Assembly: GCA_002791075.1 (NCBI GenBank)
Contig: PFWI01000105.1
Span: forward strand, 1 to 6,728
Reading direction: 5' to 3'
DNA length: 6,728 nucleotides
DNA from: a bacterium (Candidatus Ratteibacteria) CG_4_9_14_3_um_filter_41_21
Lineage (GTDB): Bacteria; Ratteibacteria; UBA8468
Shown here one piece after another: positions 5,137-6,728 of this stretch (within the stretch, counting starts at the first letter, position 1; each line of letters starts with the position of its first letter). The notes beneath the pieces are model-generated. The model saw nothing but the letters and a program-made list of their open reading frames with translations. It was not told the origin of the DNA and did no database searches. The position numbers and the translations under genes were made by a program.

Positions 5137-5723
5137 TGAAAGAGTTGGTTTTAGCCAGTAGGAATAAAGGAAAGGCGAAGGAAATCAAGGAAATATTAAA
5201 ACATCTCAATTTAAAATTCCTTAGCTTAAAGGATTTTCCCGGGATTCCTTTGGTTAAAGAAGATTGCAAGACATTTCGGGGGAATGCCGTCAAGAAAAGC
5301 AAAACCTACCAGAGATTAACTAAAAAACTTGTTCTTGCTGAAGATTCCGGACTTCAGGTTGATGCTCTTGATGGAGACCCGGGGGTTTATTCGGCTCGAT
5401 TTGCGGGAAAAGAACAGGATGACAAAAAAAACATTAAGAAACTTCTAAAACTATTAAAAAATGTTCCGGAGAAAAAAAGAAAAGCAACTTTTAAATCCGT
5501 TATCGCCATTACTTTTTTGGACGGAAAGACTACCGTTGTCTCTGGCGCTTATCGGGGTTGGATTAACTTTAAAGCAAAGGGTAAATTTGGCTTTGGTTAT
5601 GACCCGGTCTTTGTCGCTCCCAGGTTTAAAAAAACATTTGCGGAATTATCTCCAGAGCTGAAGAATAGAATTAGCCATCGTGCGAAAGCTTTAAAAAAAG
5701 CAAAAAAAATTTTGGCGGTGTAG
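5136..5723 (+). CDS. rdgB: XTP/dITP diphosphatase (RdgB/HAM1, Maf-like NTPase)
   Basis: A 195-aa enzyme of the RdgB/HAM1 family that hydrolyses non-canonical purine nucleoside triphosphates (dITP, XTP, ITP) to monophosphate and pyrophosphate, keeping damaged bases out of DNA and RNA. Family motifs occur in order: LASRNKGKAKEI (6-17), TFRGNAVKKS (46-55), AEDSGLQVDAL (68-78) with the expected catalytic D70, PGVYSARFAG (82-91), GFGYDPVF (152-159) and SHRAKAL (180-186). The glycine in FRGN replaces the glutamate of the FxEN form; this variation is, as I recall, common in bacterial homologues. The length is normal. The ATG shares its A with the lptD stop (TAATG), so translation is coupled. The stop TAG at 5721-5723 lies inside the tRNA gene, so the last three codons and stop are the first 10 bases of the tRNA. 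Confidence 0.93.
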   Translation: MKELVLASRNKGKAKEIKEILKHLNLKFLSLKDFPGIPLVKEDCKTFRGNAVKKSKTYQRLTKKLVLAEDSGLQVDALDGDPGVYSARFAGKEQDDKKNIKKLLKLLKNVPEKKRKATFKSVIAITFLDGKTTVVSGAYRGWINFKAKGKFGFGYDPVFVAPRFKKTFAELSPELKNRISHRAKALKKAKKILAV

Positions 5724-5786
5724 CTCAGTTGGTAGAGCAGGCGGCTCATACCCGCTATGTCCAGGGTTCGAATCCCCGCACCGCTA
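5714..5786 (+). tRNA. tRNA-Met (anticodon CAU)
   Basis: A 73-nt cloverleaf without encoded CCA. Acceptor GGCGGTG (5714-5720) pairs with CACCGCT (5779-5785), with a G-U first pair; T8 A9; D stem GCTC/GAGC around AGTTGGTA; anticodon stem GGCGG/CCGCT with loop CTCATAC, so the anticodon is CAT (5747-5749); variable ATGTC; T arm CAGGG-TTCGAAT-CCCCG with one A-C mismatch; discriminator A5786. CAU could be elongator Met, initiator, or lysidine-modified Ile. The initiator is unlikely because the GGG/CCC anticodon-stem pairs and C1-A72 mismatch are missing; elongator Met is favoured. Its 5' end overlaps rdgB, so it is probably cut from the operon transcript by RNase P. The 3' end is duplicated downstream. 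Confidence 0.9.
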
Positions 5787-5788
5787 CT
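5769..5788 (+). repeat. direct repeat copy 1 (tRNA 3' end, att-like)
   Basis: Twenty bases running from the T-loop of the tRNA through its acceptor strand to 2 nt past the discriminator. An identical copy occurs 213 bp downstream. tRNA 3' ends with T-loop boundaries are classic attachment cores for tyrosine recombinases. Confidence 0.85.
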
Positions 5789-5791
5789 TTG

Positions 5792-5943
5792 AAACAGGCA
5801 TTAGGGATTCGAAAGGGACGCTGTGCGACGAATAAGGAGCACGAGATAGCGTCGGGTGCGAGTTCAGTGAGCACCCTGACCGACGAATCCGCCAATGGCG
5901 GATAAGGAGACCCTGTTTATGAACTGCGACGAATAGGAGCAGT
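5792..5943 (+). other. possible structured RNA: nested and serial hairpins
   Basis: AAACAGG (5792-5798) pairs with CCTGTTT (5912-5918) as an outer stem. It encloses GACGCT/AGCGTC (5817-5822, 5848-5853) stacked near GTGC/GCAC (5823-5826, 5839-5842), then GGGTGC/GCACCC (5854-5859, 5871-5876), then the perfect ATCCGCC-AAT-GGCGGAT (5887-5903). A further hairpin ACTGC/GCAGT (5923-5927, 5939-5943) follows. Two hairpins present nearly the same loop, GACGAATAAGGA and GACGAATAGGA. Transcription is inferred only from co-direction with the tRNA. Confidence 0.45.
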
Positions 5944-5981
5944 GAATAGGCGGGGGGCCGACCGGAGCGAAGCGGAGGCGC

Positions 5982-6001
5982 CGAATCCCCGCACCGCTAC
6001 T
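5982..6001 (+). repeat. direct repeat copy 2 (detached tRNA 3' end, att-like)
   Basis: An exact 20-of-20 match to the tRNA 3' segment at 5769-5788, without the rest of a tRNA upstream. Sequences on both sides differ from those around copy 1, so the duplication is sharply limited. It would restore a full tRNA if the intervening 213 bp were lost by recombination between copies. Confidence 0.85.
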
Positions 6002-6025
6002 ATCTAGAGTAATAAATAATTAATC

Positions 6026-6174
6026 AACAACAAGGAAAAAGGGGAAAGTAGGAAGATGGGAAATAAAGATTAATTAATATTTCATTCCCCTTTTTTCTCA
6101 AAAGGGGTGTCCCGAAGGGACGGGGTATTTCCCCCTTTCCCCCTTGTTTTTTCATTTTTCCTAAAGTTGTTGTT
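6026..6174. repeat. about 150-bp inverted-repeat (MITE-like) element before amrA
   Basis: Three arm blocks pair in order: AACAACAA (6026-6033) with TTGTTGTT (6167-6174), GGAAAAA (6034-6040) with TTTTTCC (6155-6161), and GGGGAAAG (6041-6048) with CTTTCCCC (6135-6142), with small bulges on the right arm. The centre holds two hairpins, CCCCTTTT/AAAAGGGG (6087-6107) and GTCCC-GAA-GGGAC (6109-6121). No coding frame is credible. With the tRNA insert it fills the gene-free interval 5787-6191. It may be a miniature palindromic element or a long hairpin in the 5' region of amrA. Confidence 0.55.
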
Positions 6175-6191
6175 CTTATTCATTCGTAAAA

Positions 6192-6728
6192 ATGCTAAAT
6201 GAAAAGCAGCAAAAACAACTGCTCACGATCGCCCGGGAAACCATAAAAATCTGGCTTGAAAAAAAGGAAAAATTAAAATTACCGGGAATAGATTCCTTGT
6301 TGCGGGAAAAAAGGGGCATCTTTGTTACTTTAAAAAAGAATGAGCAATTACGGGGTTGTATCGGAATGATTTTGCCTGAGCAACCATTAGCCGAGAGTGT
6401 GGTTAATATGGCTATTGAATCCGCTACGGCTGACCCGCGCTTTCCTGCCGTATCCTTGGAGGAATTAAAAGAAATTAAAATTGAAATCTCTGTCCTCACC
6501 GTTCCCAAAAGAGTAGAGGATTACCAGGAAATAGAACTTGGCCGGGACGGAGTTATTGTTAAAAGAGGATTTCGGCAGGGAGTTTTTCTGCCCCAGGTAG
6601 CTACTGAAACTCGCTGGGGCAGGGAAGAATTTTTGGGGAATCTCTGTGCGCATAAGGCTGGACTTCCTGAAGATGCCTATCAGGAGAAGACCACCGAACT
6701 CTATACTTTTCAGGCCCAGGTCTTCTCG
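6192..6728 (+). CDS. amrA: AMMECR1-domain protein (AmmeMemoRadiSam system), 5' part
   Basis: An open frame of 179 codons that runs off the right edge, probably only a few residues short of complete. It carries the AMMECR1 domain: a helical start (KQLLTIARETIKIWLE), GIFVTLKKNEQLRGCIGMI with the invariant LRGCIG motif (53-58), AIESATADPRFPAVSLEELKEIKIEISVLT (75-103), GVFLPQVATETRWGREEFLGNLCAHKAGLP (130-159) and FQAQVF at the window end. The domain's chemistry is unknown; it is linked by genome context to the Memo-like protein and the radical SAM enzyme whose 3' end is at the left edge. ATG 6192 is the only reasonable start, since an in-frame TAA lies at 6162-6164. No Shine-Dalgarno is evident. 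The next gene to the right may be the Memo-like partner, which cannot be seen. Confidence 0.92.
   Translation, partial: MLNEKQQKQLLTIARETIKIWLEKKEKLKLPGIDSLLREKRGIFVTLKKNEQLRGCIGMILPEQPLAESVVNMAIESATADPRFPAVSLEELKEIKIEISVLTVPKRVEDYQEIELGRDGVIVKRGFRQGVFLPQVATETRWGREEFLGNLCAHKAGLPEDAYQEKTTELYTFQAQVFS

Larger units (their letters stand above)
5769..5981. mobile_element. 213-bp hairpin-rich insert bounded by tRNA 3'-end repeats
   Basis: The DNA between the two 20-bp copies of the tRNA end has no credible reading frame, is visibly more G/C-rich than its surroundings, and is packed with inverted repeats. It has the outline of a minimal integrated element (attL, cargo, attR) without an integrase, or of a non-autonomous or remnant element. 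One repeat unit plus cargo is 213 bp. It could instead be a local duplication of the tRNA end that accreted repeats, or a structured RNA attached to the tRNA transcript. The sequence alone does not separate these. Confidence 0.55.

Noticed and set aside
5787..5981. CRISPR array
   Set aside because: The repeated GACGAAT motifs are short, unevenly spaced and lie in hairpin loops; there are no regular repeats with spacers of constant length.
5769..6001. Tandem second tRNA gene at copy 2 of the repeat
   Set aside because: Only the T-loop-to-acceptor segment is present; no D arm, anticodon arm or 5' acceptor strand precedes it.
6087..6121. Rho-independent terminator after the tRNA
   Set aside because: The hairpins are real, but neither is followed by a run of T on the plus strand, and they lie about 300 bp beyond the tRNA.
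6176..6653. Two minus-strand frames opposite amrA
   Set aside because: Both lie antisense to the AMMECR1 domain, which has clear conserved motifs.

Overview
The window comes from an AT-leaning, compact bacterial genome. An LptD homologue implies a Gram-negative-type envelope with lipopolysaccharide transport. The tRNA has no encoded CCA end, two probable TTG/GTG starts are used, and palindromic repeats are scattered through genes. Together these suggest an uncultured diderm lineage (Omnitrophota or a neighbouring candidate phylum is my impression only; the phylum is not established from this sequence).

Layout, left to right: (i) the 3' part of a plus-strand AmmeMemoRadiSam radical SAM gene (amrS). 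(ii) Converging on it with a 7-bp gap, a minus-strand operon read right to left: an 83-aa zinc-ribbon protein, a 57-aa ribosomal protein S21 (rpsU) and a 1-phosphofructokinase-family sugar kinase. (iii) A 155-bp divergent control region with two back-to-back sigma70-type promoters, each placing the ATG only 8 nt after the -10 box (probable leaderless mRNAs), and two inverted repeats just upstream of the two -35 boxes. (iv) A plus-strand operon: PfkB/ribokinase-type kinase, lptD, rdgB (XTP/dITP diphosphatase) and a tRNA-Met(CAU), with neighbouring units overlapping or almost touching. (v) A gene-free stretch of about 400 bp holding a 213-bp hairpin-rich insert bounded by an exact 20-bp duplication of the tRNA 3' end, then a roughly 150-bp inverted-repeat element. 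(vi) The start of amrA (AMMECR1), running off the right edge.

The most interesting theme is repeat invasion of genes. A 68-bp palindrome straddles the kinase/lptD junction; it supplies the kinase stop codon and probably the ribosome-binding site, start codon and N-region of the LptD signal peptide. A second palindrome is translated inside the phosphofructokinase-like protein and a third inside the zinc-ribbon protein. The insert after the tRNA repeats the loop GACGAAT(A)AGGA on stems of different sequence, which suggests a structured RNA or a small non-autonomous integrating element. All calls rest on reading the sequence and remembered family motifs; no database search was made.
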